The position numbers were made by a program, and so were the translations under genes. DNA of 64,000 nucleotides from Fratercula arctica (taxonomy: Eukaryota > Chordata > Aves > Charadriiformes > Alcidae), in the NCBI GenBank assembly GCA_947846985.1, contig CANTUZ010000001.1, forward strand, positions 37,720,727 through 37,784,726, read 5' to 3'. Of this stretch, positions 41,092 through 53,593 are shown piece by piece (position 1 is the stretch's first letter; each line of letters begins with the position of its first letter). Under the pieces are notes generated by a model. That model did no database searches. It was not told the DNA's origin and worked only from the letters and a program-made list of their open reading frames with translations.

Positions 41092-41679
41092 GAGACTGGC
41101 AAGGTTTAACCCCAGATGGCAACTAGAATTGCACAGTTGCTTGAGTTCAGATGGAGGAGAGAATCAGAACAGTAAAAGTGAGAAAAAAAAACCTCATGGG
41201 TTGAGACAAAGACAATTTAATAAGTCAAGCAAAAGCCACACATGCAAGCAAAGCAAAACAAGAAATTCATTCACCACATCCCATCGGCAGGCAGCTGTTC
41301 AGCCATCTCCAGGAAAGCAGAGCTCCATCACACTAACAGTTACTTGGGAAGACAAATGTCATAACTCTGAGGGTCCTCCCCCATCCTCCTTCTTCCCTCA
41401 GCTTTCTATGCTGAGCATGACATCACACGATATGGAATACTCCTTTGGTCAGTTGGGGTCAAGCTGTCCTGGCTGTGCCCCCTCTCAACTTCTTGTGCAC
41501 CCCCAGCCTACTCACTGGTGGGGTGATATGAGGAGCAGAAAAGGCCTTGACTGCCTAGCAGCAACTAAAAACACCAGTGCACTATCAAAAGCATTTCTCA
41601 TCCCAACTCCAAAACACAGCACTATACCAGCAGCTAGCAAAATAGTTATCTCTATCCCAGCTGAAACCATGACAGAGAC
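41092..41679. repeat. Target-site duplication GAGAC flanking the solo LTR
   Basis: The five bases GAGAC occur immediately outside both LTR termini (41092-41096, 41675-41679). Five bp is the usual target-site length for class III (ERVL-like) elements. The span given includes the LTR between the two copies. Confidence 0.85.
41097..41674 (-). mobile_element. Solo LTR of an avian ERVL-type endogenous retrovirus, 578 bp
   Basis: On the minus strand it begins TGTCATGGTTTCAGCTGGGA and ends GGGGTTAAACCTTGCCA, so it has TG...CA ends. It is flanked by a perfect 5-bp direct repeat GAGAC (41092-41096 and 41675-41679). Internal landmarks of this common bird LTR are present: TGCTGTGTTTTGGAGTTGGG, GGGGGTGCACAAGAAG, GACATTTGTCTTCCCAAGTA, CTTTCCTGGAGATGGCTGAA, and TTATTAAATTG with a variant poly(A) signal. 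No internal gag/pol/env sequence or second LTR is nearby, so it is a solo LTR left by recombination. The 190-codon plus-strand frame across it (41129-41701) is antisense LTR sequence, not a gene. It lies in sense orientation with DIAPH3. The family name is from memory. Confidence 0.88.
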
Positions 41680-42828
41680 AAAGCTGCTGACCTGCAGATG
41701 ACAGGTACATAGCTCCCAGCTACCTTAGCTGAAGCAGTACGCTTAACTACCAGAGGCCTACATACACACATGGGTATATGACTCAGAAGTCCGTAACATT
41801 GGCACCTGTATTCCGGAAAGCTTGAACATGACATTATGAAGAATAGGACTTGAGAGGAGCTTTAATTTTCCCTGAAAGACTATCAATTTTCCATCCAAAG
41901 CACTATCCGTCATACATACAACATGTCTGAGAGAAGAATATCTAACCTCTTTTGAAACACTTCCTATCGTGCATGAATAGAGATACCAGTTTTACCCTTT
42001 CCTAGTCTGCTTCAGCCTCCTCTATCTTTAAAGATTGTCACTGGTAGTTTTCTGATTATGTCTTGAATTTGCTTCTCAAGAATTAGAAATTCTGTGTTCA
42101 GAGGGCAGCCACCTGGTTTCCCATCTTAAGAGAAAGCTTTAGTCTCACACCTCAAGACACGGATGTTCTTATGAAAATAAATCAAAGACTTTTGGTTTGA
42201 AGAATCTCTGAAACTAAACACACCTACTCTGGCTATTAGTGAAACGTGGAAGAGACAGATAATCATTTATGCCAAAGGTGCCGACCAGGTTTTGAGTGGG
42301 GAACTGTTTAACAAGATCTGCTCAGAAAAAAAAATGAGAGTAGCTCACGATAATTTACACAGTAAGTCATATATCATTCTGAAGGATTCCAGAAGCTCAG
42401 TCTGGGATAAAATATAGCAGTATAGAGGATCATCAGACATCTTTTTTAGTAACAGAGAACTCACAGTGTCTGCTGACTCTTTTGGTACAAAAGACAATGA
42501 GCATAAATGAGTAACTTTAAAAATGCATGTCTGAGGTTTCTTTCCAGGTGTTTCAATGAGCACCTATTAAAATAACAGTTGACATACTCAAAGAGGGGCT
42601 TATTCTCATAAAAGAACAAAAATTAATATGTAACCTTAGATAAAAGAAAATGGCTTTGTGATTCGGAAAATGTCTGTTCTCTGGTAACGTAAGGGGTTCT
42701 GAGCATAACTGAACTTTTACTTGGTCACACAAGGTTCAATATATTCTAATAGAAAAATACAAAGAAGCATTACGAGTTCTGAAGTAGCTTGAGGAAAAGA
42801 GGTAATTAGAGAAGCCTAATTACTTGCC

Positions 42829-42882
42829 AAGGTAATTATTACATATTAAGGTAACTATTACCTATTAAGGTAATTCAAAATT
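42829..42882. repeat. 19-bp imperfect tandem repeat, about 2.4 copies
   Basis: AAGGTAATTATTACATATT (42829-42847), AAGGTAACTATTACCTATT (42848-42866) and a partial AAGGTAATTC follow one another. Confidence 0.8.
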
Positions 42883-43020
42883 TAAGAACCTCTTTGCTGT
42901 AAACTTTAATTGGTGAAAATCATTCATTTATTCTGTCTTTTCTGATAGCACGTTCAGATAATGAAAAAAAAACAGCTTTATTTCTGGTAAAACATAAGAT
43001 AAAATGTGTTTTCTATGCTA

Positions 43021-43200
<180 letters not shown>

Positions 43201-44237
43201 TTAAAACTGAAGTCTTAGCTAAAGCAAAGCTGGATCTTAAAAACAAAGAAAAAAGCTTTAAAATCACATCTCCTAATCTTAATTTATCAAACCAAATAAA
43301 CATTTGACATTCCATATTTAGTACATTTTATTCAGAAGAGTAAGTAAATTCAGAATAAATACATTAAAAGCATACTAATTCACCCCAAATGGGTATTATA
43401 AATTCAGCAAGAAATACAGCTTAAGGATACACACGTTAATGTAGGAAAAACTCAAAATATCTACACCACCTGGTTTTACAAAGCTTTAAGTATGTTACTG
43501 TTTGTATTTCTAGAATAGTTTCAACGTTTATTCTTTCTCACACTACCACTGTACCAAGCAAAACAAGGCTGCTTGGGTGACTTAGCTGTGCATTTTTCTT
43601 ATTCTTATCCACATATGCATTAATTCACTTGGTTTATAATCTTGTCTTCTGGTTAATATCCATACAACATTGTTTATTTTGAACTATAAAAAAGTACTCC
43701 AAAGCTTCCAATGAAGCCAAACCAGAACTATGAGTTTCAGAGTTTTTAAATCATTATTTTGCATATTCAGACATTAAGCAAAAATATTGTGTCAGATTTG
43801 ATAGTTTTTTAACAAAGCTATTACAGGATTACCTTTTCATCATTTTTAGCGTTAGCTGTGTACACTGGTAAATTTTCAGTGCTCTACTGTGGCCTGCATT
43901 AAATGTAAAGTGCCATGCACCTATTCTTTATTACAGAAAGTTTCTCTTTTCAGAACGCAGTTACACACCAAATCTCATCTTTCACAACAGATCAGTGTCC
44001 CCTCTTACAAAATGGCTAACACCTTCAACAGATCTGAGGCAGAGGCTGCACATTTGCAGAGTTAATTAATGTCTCTCGTTGTTTTTAGCAGGAAAATGTC
44101 TGGCCTGCACTCAGGAGAAAAGTGTAAGAAAGGACTGAAGAGTACTATAAAGCATAGATGAATGTGGAGTACAGCGATATTTGCACAGGCCAAGTATTTG
44201 TTTGTGCAGCATCACTGCAATAGATAGTGACCAAAGG

Positions 44238-44241
<4 letters not shown>

Positions 44242-44268
<27 letters not shown>
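44242..44268. repeat. 27-nt poly-A run
   Basis: An uninterrupted A run with no recognisable retrocopy beside it. Confidence 0.9.
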
Positions 44269-44679
44269 TCACATAAATCTTATGAGGAAATATCTGTCTT
44301 TGATAACTGAAGAAGAATAAGTTTTCAATCATGAAAATGATAATGAAATGGAAAGCAAAACTGTACTTCCACAGTGTCCTCTCCAGAGTCACCTCTATCA
44401 ATTTTCTTGATACTGGGGGAGAAGCCTACTGCAAAACGCTGAAATACTGTACTGAATTAATTTTAACAAATTATTTGCTGATTTTCAGACCGGATATTCT
44501 GTAAAATAAACTGCTGGGCAAAACTCAAATGGGACTTGAGCACAAGTATAATTTTGGCAGAAACTGCACACTTTCCTAACAGAGTGACCAAGGAAATTTC
44601 TACTTTGCATCTACTTTTTCCTGCCAAATAATATTAGTAGGACTCAGCCTCAGACTGCAGTCATCCAAATGTATTCCTA

Positions 44680-44730
44680 TCTATTCTACTCTTCTATTCT
44701 ATTCCTATTTCTATTCCTATTTCTTCCTAA
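44680..44730. repeat. TTCTA/TTCCTA microsatellite
   Basis: ATTCCTATCTATTCTACTCTTCTATTC-type pentamer and hexamer units. It resembles the degenerate tails of some CR1 copies, but no CR1 body is attached. Confidence 0.7.
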
Positions 44731-45779
44731 TCACACTGATGAACTGCAGTCGATTTAGTAGCTCACACCTTCACATCCAGTGTGAATTAGATGCTTTGGA
44801 GTATCACACCTTGCTTCCAGTCTTTCTCTAGCAGGACACTGGCCTTCTGTAAGGTTTGTGTCATAACTTAAAATTTCAGGCTGATGATATCTTGGATACC
44901 ATTTAAGGCACTTCTGTGGATACCAATGGATACCGTTTAAGTCTCCTTTGAGACGTCAGCTAGCAAACTCTCCAAATACCACTAACTGTACCAAGTATGC
45001 ATCTCCCTTGACTAGAACATGAGATTAGACACTTAAGCTCACATGCAGACACCAATATTTAGAGGTCTCTGCCCTAGAGTCAAATCCTATCCTACATGTT
45101 CTGTGTGTTTTCAACACAAAACATAGGTGTCTAAAGTTCTGCAAAATGCTTATACCAAGGACTGTCACAAATTTGACTAAGTCAAGCACATATTTATCTC
45201 TCATAGTTTGCATTTCAATGATTAAATGTCTTAACACTTCCTTGCTCAAAAGGCCTAAAAAAATAGACATGCTCTGACCACATCTGCTATATATAAGCAG
45301 CATTGCATTTAGCGTACGGCACAGTATGTAAAGTTAACTTTCAGAAGAATTACCAAAGTATACATCTTTTGCATACCATGCCAAGGCCTAGAGTTTACAA
45401 GATGGCAGCATTCTTGGGTTCTCTCTTGTGCTCTCGAGGACTGTTTCCAATTTTTATTCGAGTATTTGCATAATATTAAAGAAAAATACCCTAGAGTCTA
45501 GGTAACAAACTCTTGGCTGCTCTTCTTCTGGTTCTTTAAGTCATGTTTCTGCTGCAAAGCAACCTAGAGTCGATAGGAGCAAGGGGTTTCTGTAGTCCTG
45601 TGATTAGCATACTGTCTTGGACATAAGAGTTGTTGACGCAAGGCCTCTTCCTTTCCTCTCCTACAACTGCAGGAAAATTCTAACCTTTAGACAAACACAA
45701 GGCGAGGAAATACTACAATTGCTTCATCTTATTTCAGAAAGCTATCCTTCCAAGGAAGGGAATGAGCCTGTTAGCAGCA

Positions 45780-46720
45780 CCTGTGATGCTGTGAAAGCAC
45801 AGGAGGTTAACAGAGATGTCCGATACCTAAGATGTCCCACTGACTGTAATAGGAATTTAGCTTCGGGAGTTAAAGCACTGAAGGTAAGGTGCTTCACCCG
45901 CTTTTCGGATCTGGCCAACTAACTGTGCTCTAGATTTGGTGCTCAAAGAGTGTGAATAATAGCTGTCACAGCCGCCAAATACTACTGAAACACAAAGTGC
46001 AGTCCAAAGTTGGCTATGGACCTGAAAGTCTATGGCTCCAGATTTAAACAGGTTTTTTTAAATGATTTAAACCTTTTCATTAATTGAGAACAAAAAAAGC
46101 ATTATATAAGTAGGTAAGAACTGGATGTAAATTATCAACTTTGCTTGATAACAAGAATGACTGAACTTCACTTTCCCACACCTACTGGTGACTTAAGTAG
46201 TCTTTTAATTTTGGACTTTTTAAGAATCCACTGATTTTTCAGCACTAAATTTAAAAGCCTTTTGAGCTAAGTTTTCTAGGATGCCAAGCACCTTCAGTTT
46301 CTGTCAGTAATCAAGACCAATGCTAAACAACTCTGAAAATCAGACCTCAGGTGTCTCATGCTGGGCATCTCAAAAATCTTTTCCAAAACGTCTCAAAACT
46401 GAGCAGGTACTCAATATTTTGTTTAGTGTCACTGAATGATAAGTGGTTTCATGCCTTATCTACACACCTTTTTCATATAGCCTTCAAACTGTGCTCTGCA
46501 AGACAGAATTATTAATTTTCCTCAAGGTTTCTTCCATCATGCTCATCAATAATATCTAACTGTTTCAAAGCATTAATTAATCTATCTTTATAACACTGCT
46601 GTGAAGCAGGGGTTAGTATCAGTGCTAATTTTACAGACACAGAAAAGAAATATGGGGAAATCAAGGTAAAGCACAGCCACTTCTTTGAGTCTCCAATTCA
46701 AGATGCACCTAAGCATTTAG
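45780..46720. repeat. Possible ancient amniote interspersed repeat relic, unclassified
   Basis: Several phrases are typical of very old amniote retroposons: GATACCTAAGATGTCCCACTG followed by TAATAGGAATTTAG (compare cccattgactttcaatgggacttag), ATCCACTGATTTTTCAG, and AACACTGCTGTGAAGCAGGG followed by TAATTTTACAGACACAGAAA (compare ...attttacagatggggaaac...). The match is by eye and degenerate, and the boundaries are rough. It may be two different relics side by side. Confidence 0.35.
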
Positions 46721-46762
46721 AATTCTTATTCTACAGCATTTAAAGGGCAGATATTATTTAAA

Positions 46763-46879
46763 CATCAGAAATTAAAGTAATAATACAACTATTTCATAAT
46801 ATGTAGCAAACTTGAAATCAGGCATCAGAAATTAAAGTAATACAACTATTTCATAATATTAAGCAAATTTGAAATCAGG
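46763..46879. repeat. Tandem duplication, units of 60 and 57 bp
   Basis: CATCAGAAATTAAAGTAATA...GAAATCAGG at 46763-46822 is repeated directly at 46823-46879 with a 3-bp deletion and a few substitutions. This looks like a single local duplication event. Confidence 0.92.
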
Positions 46880-49172
46880 CTCCCGAGTTTCTAATTAGGC
46901 ATTGATCAAGTTAAGAAAACATAATCAATGCCCATGTTGAAAAATCTGGCAAACAAAATTTGCCAAACAAAATTATTCTGATTGAAGACTGTGCCTTCTA
47001 GGTTTTTAGCTGTTAAAACCCTGAAGTAGCAGAGGCTTGGTAATCTTCACATGTTCCAATATGTTTGCTAAATGTAGGTTCCATTTCAAGTCCTTTCCTC
47101 AAAACAGATGGACACAGGAATTTCTAACCCTTTCTCAGTATCTACGAAAGAAGTGTTTTTCCCTATCTACACCCTCAGACACGTCTGAAGTCATTTAAAA
47201 AAGCAACTGACCAAGCAAAACCAAACAAGACTGGGAAACATGCAAGCACCTTAAATAAATGTGTTGTAATGATAAGTGTCAGGCTGCAATGAGGAGCAGA
47301 TGGCAAAAACGACTAATCTAATCTTTCTACCGATCAACAGGCATGAGTTGGATCACTGCTCCAGACTTTGTCACAAAGCTCATGCTCAGATAACATTCCT
47401 GCAAGAGTGTAGCCAGTAAGGCAAGCTATGTAACCATAGGTAGCCAGATGCGACACGAGTCACCTTTTCCAAGTTATCCAAATTAATGAAATTCATACAC
47501 AGTTGGGGACCTGCCTTTTTATTACTCTCTTTCTTCATTGAGAAAGAGTTCCTTACCAGCCAAATGTTTAGAATCTAAGAGAAAAACCTAGTTTTCCAAA
47601 GAAAACTTAAAAAAAAAAAATCAAAACCAACCACAACCTCCACACAAAATCAACAAACTCTCCCTGGGCCCCTAACTTTACTAAATCTGAGCATAGTTAT
47701 AAATCAGTCAGATAGCGATGCTCACTAATCCTAAAAAAGAGCTCTATAAAACTATTTTGAACTTACATAGCCATCAGCTTTCCTGAAGTTGCTTGGTTAT
47801 TTTAAGTTAAGGGATATACCAGTCTTGAGTATGTATTCTGAAGTATATCATCAATTTAATCACTGTTCCACAAGAATGACAGTGCCAATGGTAAAAGAAT
47901 TTGCAATATTTTGGAGAACATCTGATTTTCCTGAAGTTTGCTAAAACTGTTTATAGTCACATATAATCAACTCTAAATATATAAAGAAATACCCTGGTGA
48001 GAAATTTCTACCTCAGTTTTCAGAAAGGTCTTTTGTTAAAACTCTTAAATCATATTTTGGTAGAATTACAAAAAAGCCCAACACCGCAAACGAAACAAAA
48101 ACAACAACAAAAAAACCCCTAAAATAATACGCATTTGTACGCATAATGGAAATGCATTTGGATTCAAAAAATACCTAAAGAAAAATAAAATTAGATTTCC
48201 AAAATAGTTTAAGCTTTTATGACGAGCTAGTATGTGCAAATGTTTGTATACATAATGTAGATGTTGCCCTGTTGTACAAGGACAGAGGTAACATCCATAT
48301 CTATGACTATTTTAGATGACTCCAAGGCAAAGCTCTAATAACTGTGAGCCTGAATTATGCTTGTAACTATGTTCTGGACTCTGTACAGAAGGAGCTACCC
48401 AACAATAACCTGGATCAGTCTAATACCTGTTTCTCAAATATAATTCAAACATTTAAAATAATAATAAAATAACCATTTTTAGCCCCTATCCTCAAAGATC
48501 ATCCTTTTTAAAGGGAAAAGAAGAAAGTAAGCATTTAAAATGCATAAAACCTAAAAGGCCAGACAATCTGGTGTCACAAAAATTAAAGGTCCTTAGAAAC
48601 AGACCAAGTTTGAGGAAAATATGCTATTTTTTTAAGCCAGGATAAGGAGCTCTGAGTTTCCATAGGAGGGAACCTGCTTACAGACACAAACCTTGATACT
48701 GATCGAGTTCTGCAGGCAAATGAAAAATTAAATTAAATAAAATCTTTGGTCTGGATTTTACATGGGAAGAGCATGCATTGCATTATAAGTATAGAATAAT
48801 TGTTAGAATATTTATTTTTAAGTAAATAACAAGGATCCTTTAAACAGCAAATGCAGTTATATTTAAAAAAGGTAGAGTTTCAGATTTTTCCCCTTCAGGT
48901 TATACATGCACATAAGAAGCTCAGTTTTAAATTACATTCAGTGTTATTAAGAATTTTCAATTTTTTTCAGAAAGAAATAATCCACAAATAATAATTCAAA
49001 ACTCCATTATCCTTAGGATATCCTAAAAATGTAGGATGTGTGAAGTAAAATTTCTATACGAGTATCAGATACCACTTGAGGAGGAAGAAATTTATTTTTA
49101 GTTTGTTCAGTGACTGAAAGATTATAAAAATAGTTTCTAAGAAAGATTAGGCATAAAATAAACAGGTTGTAC

Positions 49173-49337
49173 CATGAACATTGTCCTGAAGTTGTTTAAG
49201 TCCGTTAAAAACTCCTCCACCGAAACTTTCTTCAGATCAATGGCATAATATCCCATCACGTTCTGATAGAGTTTTTCCATGTTCTCATGCATCCGTGAAA
49301 GTTTCTGAAAATCTTCTTTGGCATGAACTAGAAAGCT
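49173..49337 (-). CDS. DIAPH3: DIAPH3 coding exon, end of the FH2 domain
   Basis: Exactly 55 codons (165 nt, phase 0 at both ends) encode the last FH2 helices: SFLVHAKEDFQKLSRMHENM, then EKLYQNVMGYYAID, then KKVSVEEFLTDLNNFRTMFM. The GYYAID and FLTDLNNFR stretches are hallmark residues of the FH2 C-terminus in diaphanous formins. The 3' end is a normal donor (ATG followed by GTACAA). The start was chosen at the AGC codon after GTGCAC, because joining TCG of the upstream exon to AGC TTT CTA gives KMS-SF, as in the family. A conventional acceptor 17 nt upstream (TTCTTGCAG at 49361-49355) would add 17 nt and break the frame with the upstream exon. The exon is therefore most simply read as the acceptor side of a U12-type AT-AC intron. 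Confidence 0.93.
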
Positions 49338-51546
49338 GTGCACTGCTGTTAAGGCTGCAAGAATACTCAGTAAATCCAGTCAAGCCCACAGTTTTTACTT
49401 ATCATTGATCTGTATTTCACACACATTTTTCATTTGCATCAAATGAAGTATCAAAAGAATTCCTTCCATGTCATACATGCTTCCTACTATTTACTGTATA
49501 TATTAGGCCTATGAATCAATCAGGGTGCTTTCATCAAACTTTCTCAGCCACTTTAAAGTTAAAGATTATTCCATTAGCATATAATTTTGCCTGAAATGAA
49601 AAGTACAGGACTAATCTAACTTCGAGCACCTATGTAGTTTATTTAGTATCACTGTCTCCTTATTGAAGCTAAAGGTTCAGAAATATAAATTACAACTTAT
49701 ATGGAATTTAGGTACAGATACCAATAGACAACCTGAACACTTTCATATATCAAGAGATAGTATAGTTCCTACTAAAATTAGAGTAAAAATAGAAATACTA
49801 ATAAACAGCAGGATTTTAAAAGTAAAAACCATGAAAGACTAAAAACTTTATCTTAATTGTTTGTGGTTTTTTTAATGCTGTTGTAGCAACAGCAATGCAC
49901 CCATTTCTATTCCTGGTGGCTGCATCAGGTATTTACGCTTTTTCTAAGGCTATTTGCAACGTCAATACAACTTAATTAAATTAGTGGTGAAAACAATACA
50001 ACGACTTCTACAAGAGATAGACAATTTATAAATAGCACCTAAATACTGCATAACATAAATGAAATAAGAAACCTGTGTTTATTCAAGAATTTTGATAATA
50101 TAGTTTGTTAAAGAAGCTCAAAGAAGAAATATTGTGAGTAGTCATTTCCTTATGTAGGACAACTTCATGAAGTGTTTACTTTAATGGAAGGGTAGCTAAA
50201 CAAATATTTACACTCCATTATTTTCCTGCTGCAGGAAAGACTACAAAAGATAAGAAATGACAACTTTACCTTTGCTCCCAATTGCCCACCCCAACTATTG
50301 CATAAGAGAATTTACTGTATTTACATATTTCATACTACAGATACATACACTATGGTCACTTTATTTTATGAAGCACAGGATTTTTAATCAACTTCATTAA
50401 AACGCAGACAAATACTATTTTTGTCTACCATGCTGTTTTAAATACACAGTAACAAGCTACTGCTGCGTGAGTGCTTTCACCCTTCAGGGTTTTCGCAATG
50501 CACTCTTCTTTTAGTTCTGTTTAGAGCCTCAATCCATTTGAATTTCACTATTAAATGTCTTTCTGATTTGTTAACGTTGCTTTTAAAATACTAAGTAAGC
50601 AGTTAGTCATTTTCTTATTGTGATTTAGAATCCATGCCAGAAAGTCATACAATAATGTCCTCAGACACACACAGGAAAGGAGAAATAACACACGCTCACA
50701 TTAGTCACTATGATGGCTATTAGCTGGGTCTGCAAGGGCAGAACAGTCTCCACTAAGAAAGTCTTGCAGGAAAGGACTAACAAAGCCTACATTTTGATGG
50801 TTTTAATTGATACCTCTTCCATTACCTCCCAACCACTTTCTCTTCCTCTGACAAGGCTCCTTAGCCAGTATGAGCTTCTTTCCATGTTTCTATTGACTTC
50901 GTAAGATGCAGCTTGTGAGCACCTTCAGACTGCCTCTGGCGGCTGGCAACAGCTCAGAGAGAATTGATGTTGCTAGTCCACTTCTTCTTCCCTATCAGTT
51001 TGAATCTCTCTCCTCTACTTAGCTCCCAAGATGCATAAAGCTTACAGGAAGCCACTCTTCAGAGTTGAGTTTCTGTAAAATTATTAAGGATGTTAAAAAG
51101 CTATTGGTGGGACAGTGAGGAAAGTTGGTGAGAGGTTAGTACGTAACAGCTGGCCAAATATTAAATAAAAAAAGGATTATGAGAAACAAGACATGACAAA
51201 ACACAAGTCAGGAACCTCAAAAGAAATGTTAGCTGTCCAAAAAAACCCCCTTAATAAACCAAAACAACAAACAGCTGTAATAAAGGCAAACAGTAAAATT
51301 AATGCTGGGTGAAACTAGAAACAAGCATTTCTACATCCTGTTTATTTTTGATCACATAATTTAGAGTACTTATTTGTGATTCTTAGATCATTAAGAGAAC
51401 TTAGGGGAAACTACACTATTTTTTGCAATTATGAGGCTGTTTATTTCCACAGAAAGGTAGGGTAAAGGAAAATTAGATACATTTGTTTTGTTGTCACTAT
51501 GTATGTGTGTCATACATCAAACTTTCCAGTAACTTTCTTCAGTTTT

Positions 51547-51586
51547 CTAGGAAGAAAAAAAAAAAAAAAAAATGAGGGGGGGGGGA
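51547..51586. repeat. A run followed by G run
   Basis: About 18 A, then TGA, then 10 G. Simple low-complexity sequence in the U12-type intron. Confidence 0.8.
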
Positions 51587-53293
51587 AGTTAAAGTTATCA
51601 ATAAAATGTATACTTCATCTTGTAAATGAATGATATGCCAGAGTATATCCTGAAAAGGAACCTTGATGAGGTGGGGTGTGTGAGATTTCTGTGATATGAA
51701 GATGAAATTACTGTGATATTCTGCAAGAGACGGATAAAGTTACACCTATGTTACTAGAGTCCATATGGGCTGCTTAGTTTATACTGTTAAAACTGACTCC
51801 CTTTGAATATGTGATGTACAATTTTAAACTCAAAACACAGCACTCTGGAAAGATGTTTTACTATCCAGTATTTCAATACCAGACACGACGAATCCTGAGA
51901 TTTTTATTTTCCATCTGGTGCATTACTGGATAGCTTAAGCTCTTAGCATTCTACTGAGACTGTGCTTCAATTTAGGTATTTTTAATAAGTCCCCTTCCGA
52001 TTTGCCTTAAATATGGCTTTTGTTAGCCAGCACTAGCTAAACTGGAGACAACAGGGAATACTACTGAGTACAGTAATCCCAACTGTAATTATTATGAACA
52101 GGTTGATATATATGCATTATCAGCTACAGAATTCATTGGCTTTGGATGAATGAAGACAGAAGTAGAGCAGAGCTGCAACACAGGCAGGAGTAAAAGGAAA
52201 TCAAGAAGTTAGGTATTTGTTAACTTTTTCTGAAGTGGCTTCACTTCACGGACTGCCTTTTTGGACTCATGGGGCTGCGGATCATCATTCTGCTCATTAA
52301 TGGAACAGGAAAGTAACACAGGGCTGAGACAAGTAATATCTGTAGCAGAATTTCTAACTGCTGTATGTTTGGTCTTGCATATTCATGGCAGCTCTTTCAT
52401 AGTGAATTGCTTGTCTGAAGTTTATACTGATTTTAATGTATTGTGCTACATAAAATATTAATATAGTGCAGGGTATCAAGCCAAGTAAAAGCAGCTGTTA
52501 CTCTAGAGCAGATAATAAATGATGTTAATCTGTAAAGGCCCCAGATTGACCACTTGTGATTTTTTTTCGCAAACTAGCTTACATTTTAAGTGTAGACAAT
52601 CCAAAAAAGGAATATGATTCTGCATAAGAACAAAACATTAACAGGTGCATAGATGCTACACATATATTTTAACATAATCTTCAAAATGGAACTGACACTG
52701 CCACTACACTAGTCAGCAACAGTCTCTGTAAAAACATGGCAAACTTTTCAAAGACTAGTGCAAAAAGACTTTGAGGTCACTTCAAACCAGGATTTCAACA
52801 AATTATTTTCTTCTAAGGCCAAAGCGTGTGAATGGTGTAGGGCTCTGTTGAGGATTTCCCACATCAAGCTCTTGGGAAAATAATTGCAACTGTCTGACAA
52901 ATACATATCATAGAGACTTCCTTTTATATACATATAGCAGGTTCAACAGTAAAATTCTGTATCTGAATATAATAGTTCAAGAAACACATAGAAATGCTTA
53001 GATTTTTAAATCAGTACCTTCTGAAGAGTATTTCTCAAATCATAACTTTTCCTTGACTCACTCACTCCTACTTATCTCTACGTTATAATATTAAACCAAA
53101 TTGACATGTATTTGTATCACACAAGCTGCTACCTCCAGTGTGTATACCCCATGTATTATGAGCAAAACCAGTGCCAGCTGTAATACACACCTGAAGTCCA
53201 GACCAGATATTAAAGATCTGTATAAGGGAATTATATACTTAAGTTAAATTTAAATTGGTTGCCAAAGCCCTATCTCATTACCTGTCCACACAG

Positions 53294-53593
53294 TCAACAT
53301 CTTGACCTTCTCCCAAAGAGCAACATACAATCTTTTTTTCCACCTAATGAGCTCAGGTCCTGTAATCTTCCAAAGTCCTTAGGGATGCGAGGACATCTTA
53401 CAAACTTCAGTTTGTTTGTGTTGCACAGAGGGAAGTTCAAACTATGAGGCTGATCAAGTAACTGATAGTTTAGAGGTAGCAATGTAAGCTCTTCCACGCA
53501 GCTGAAATTGGTTTCTTCTACCTCATTTGATTCCGGCTCTGACTTGGGTAAGCGCTGGTCCTTCCGTCCTTCCCTTTTTGCAACATCAACAAA
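53294..53593 (-). pseudogene. Coding-like segment of unknown origin (99 codons)
   Basis: On the minus strand a frame stays open for 99 codons. It reads FVDVAKREGRKDQRLPKSEP, then a Glu/Ser-rich stretch, then FSCVEELTLLPLNYQLLD, then NKLKFVRCPRIPKDFGRLQD and LSSLGGKKDC. The VEELxLLxLN...LKFVRCPRIPKDFGRLQDLSSL pattern is reminiscent of leucine-rich-repeat units (LxxLxLxxN, then IPxxFGxLxxLxxL), but I cannot name a parent gene. There is no clear acceptor or start at its beginning, only an internal ATG at 53497. It lies in a DIAPH3 intron and is not in DIAPH3 homology. It may be an old retrocopy fragment or a chance frame. Confidence 0.25.

Noticed and set aside
41129..41701. 190-codon plus-strand open frame, the longest outside CR1
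   Set aside because: It lies almost wholly inside the solo LTR and is antisense to it. The composition is that of the LTR, with no domain.
49338..49361. Conventional acceptor TTCTTGCAG as the true start of the second FH2 exon
   Set aside because: It adds 17 nt and there is no matching GT donor at the end of the upstream exon that restores the frame. The AT-AC pair explains both ends.
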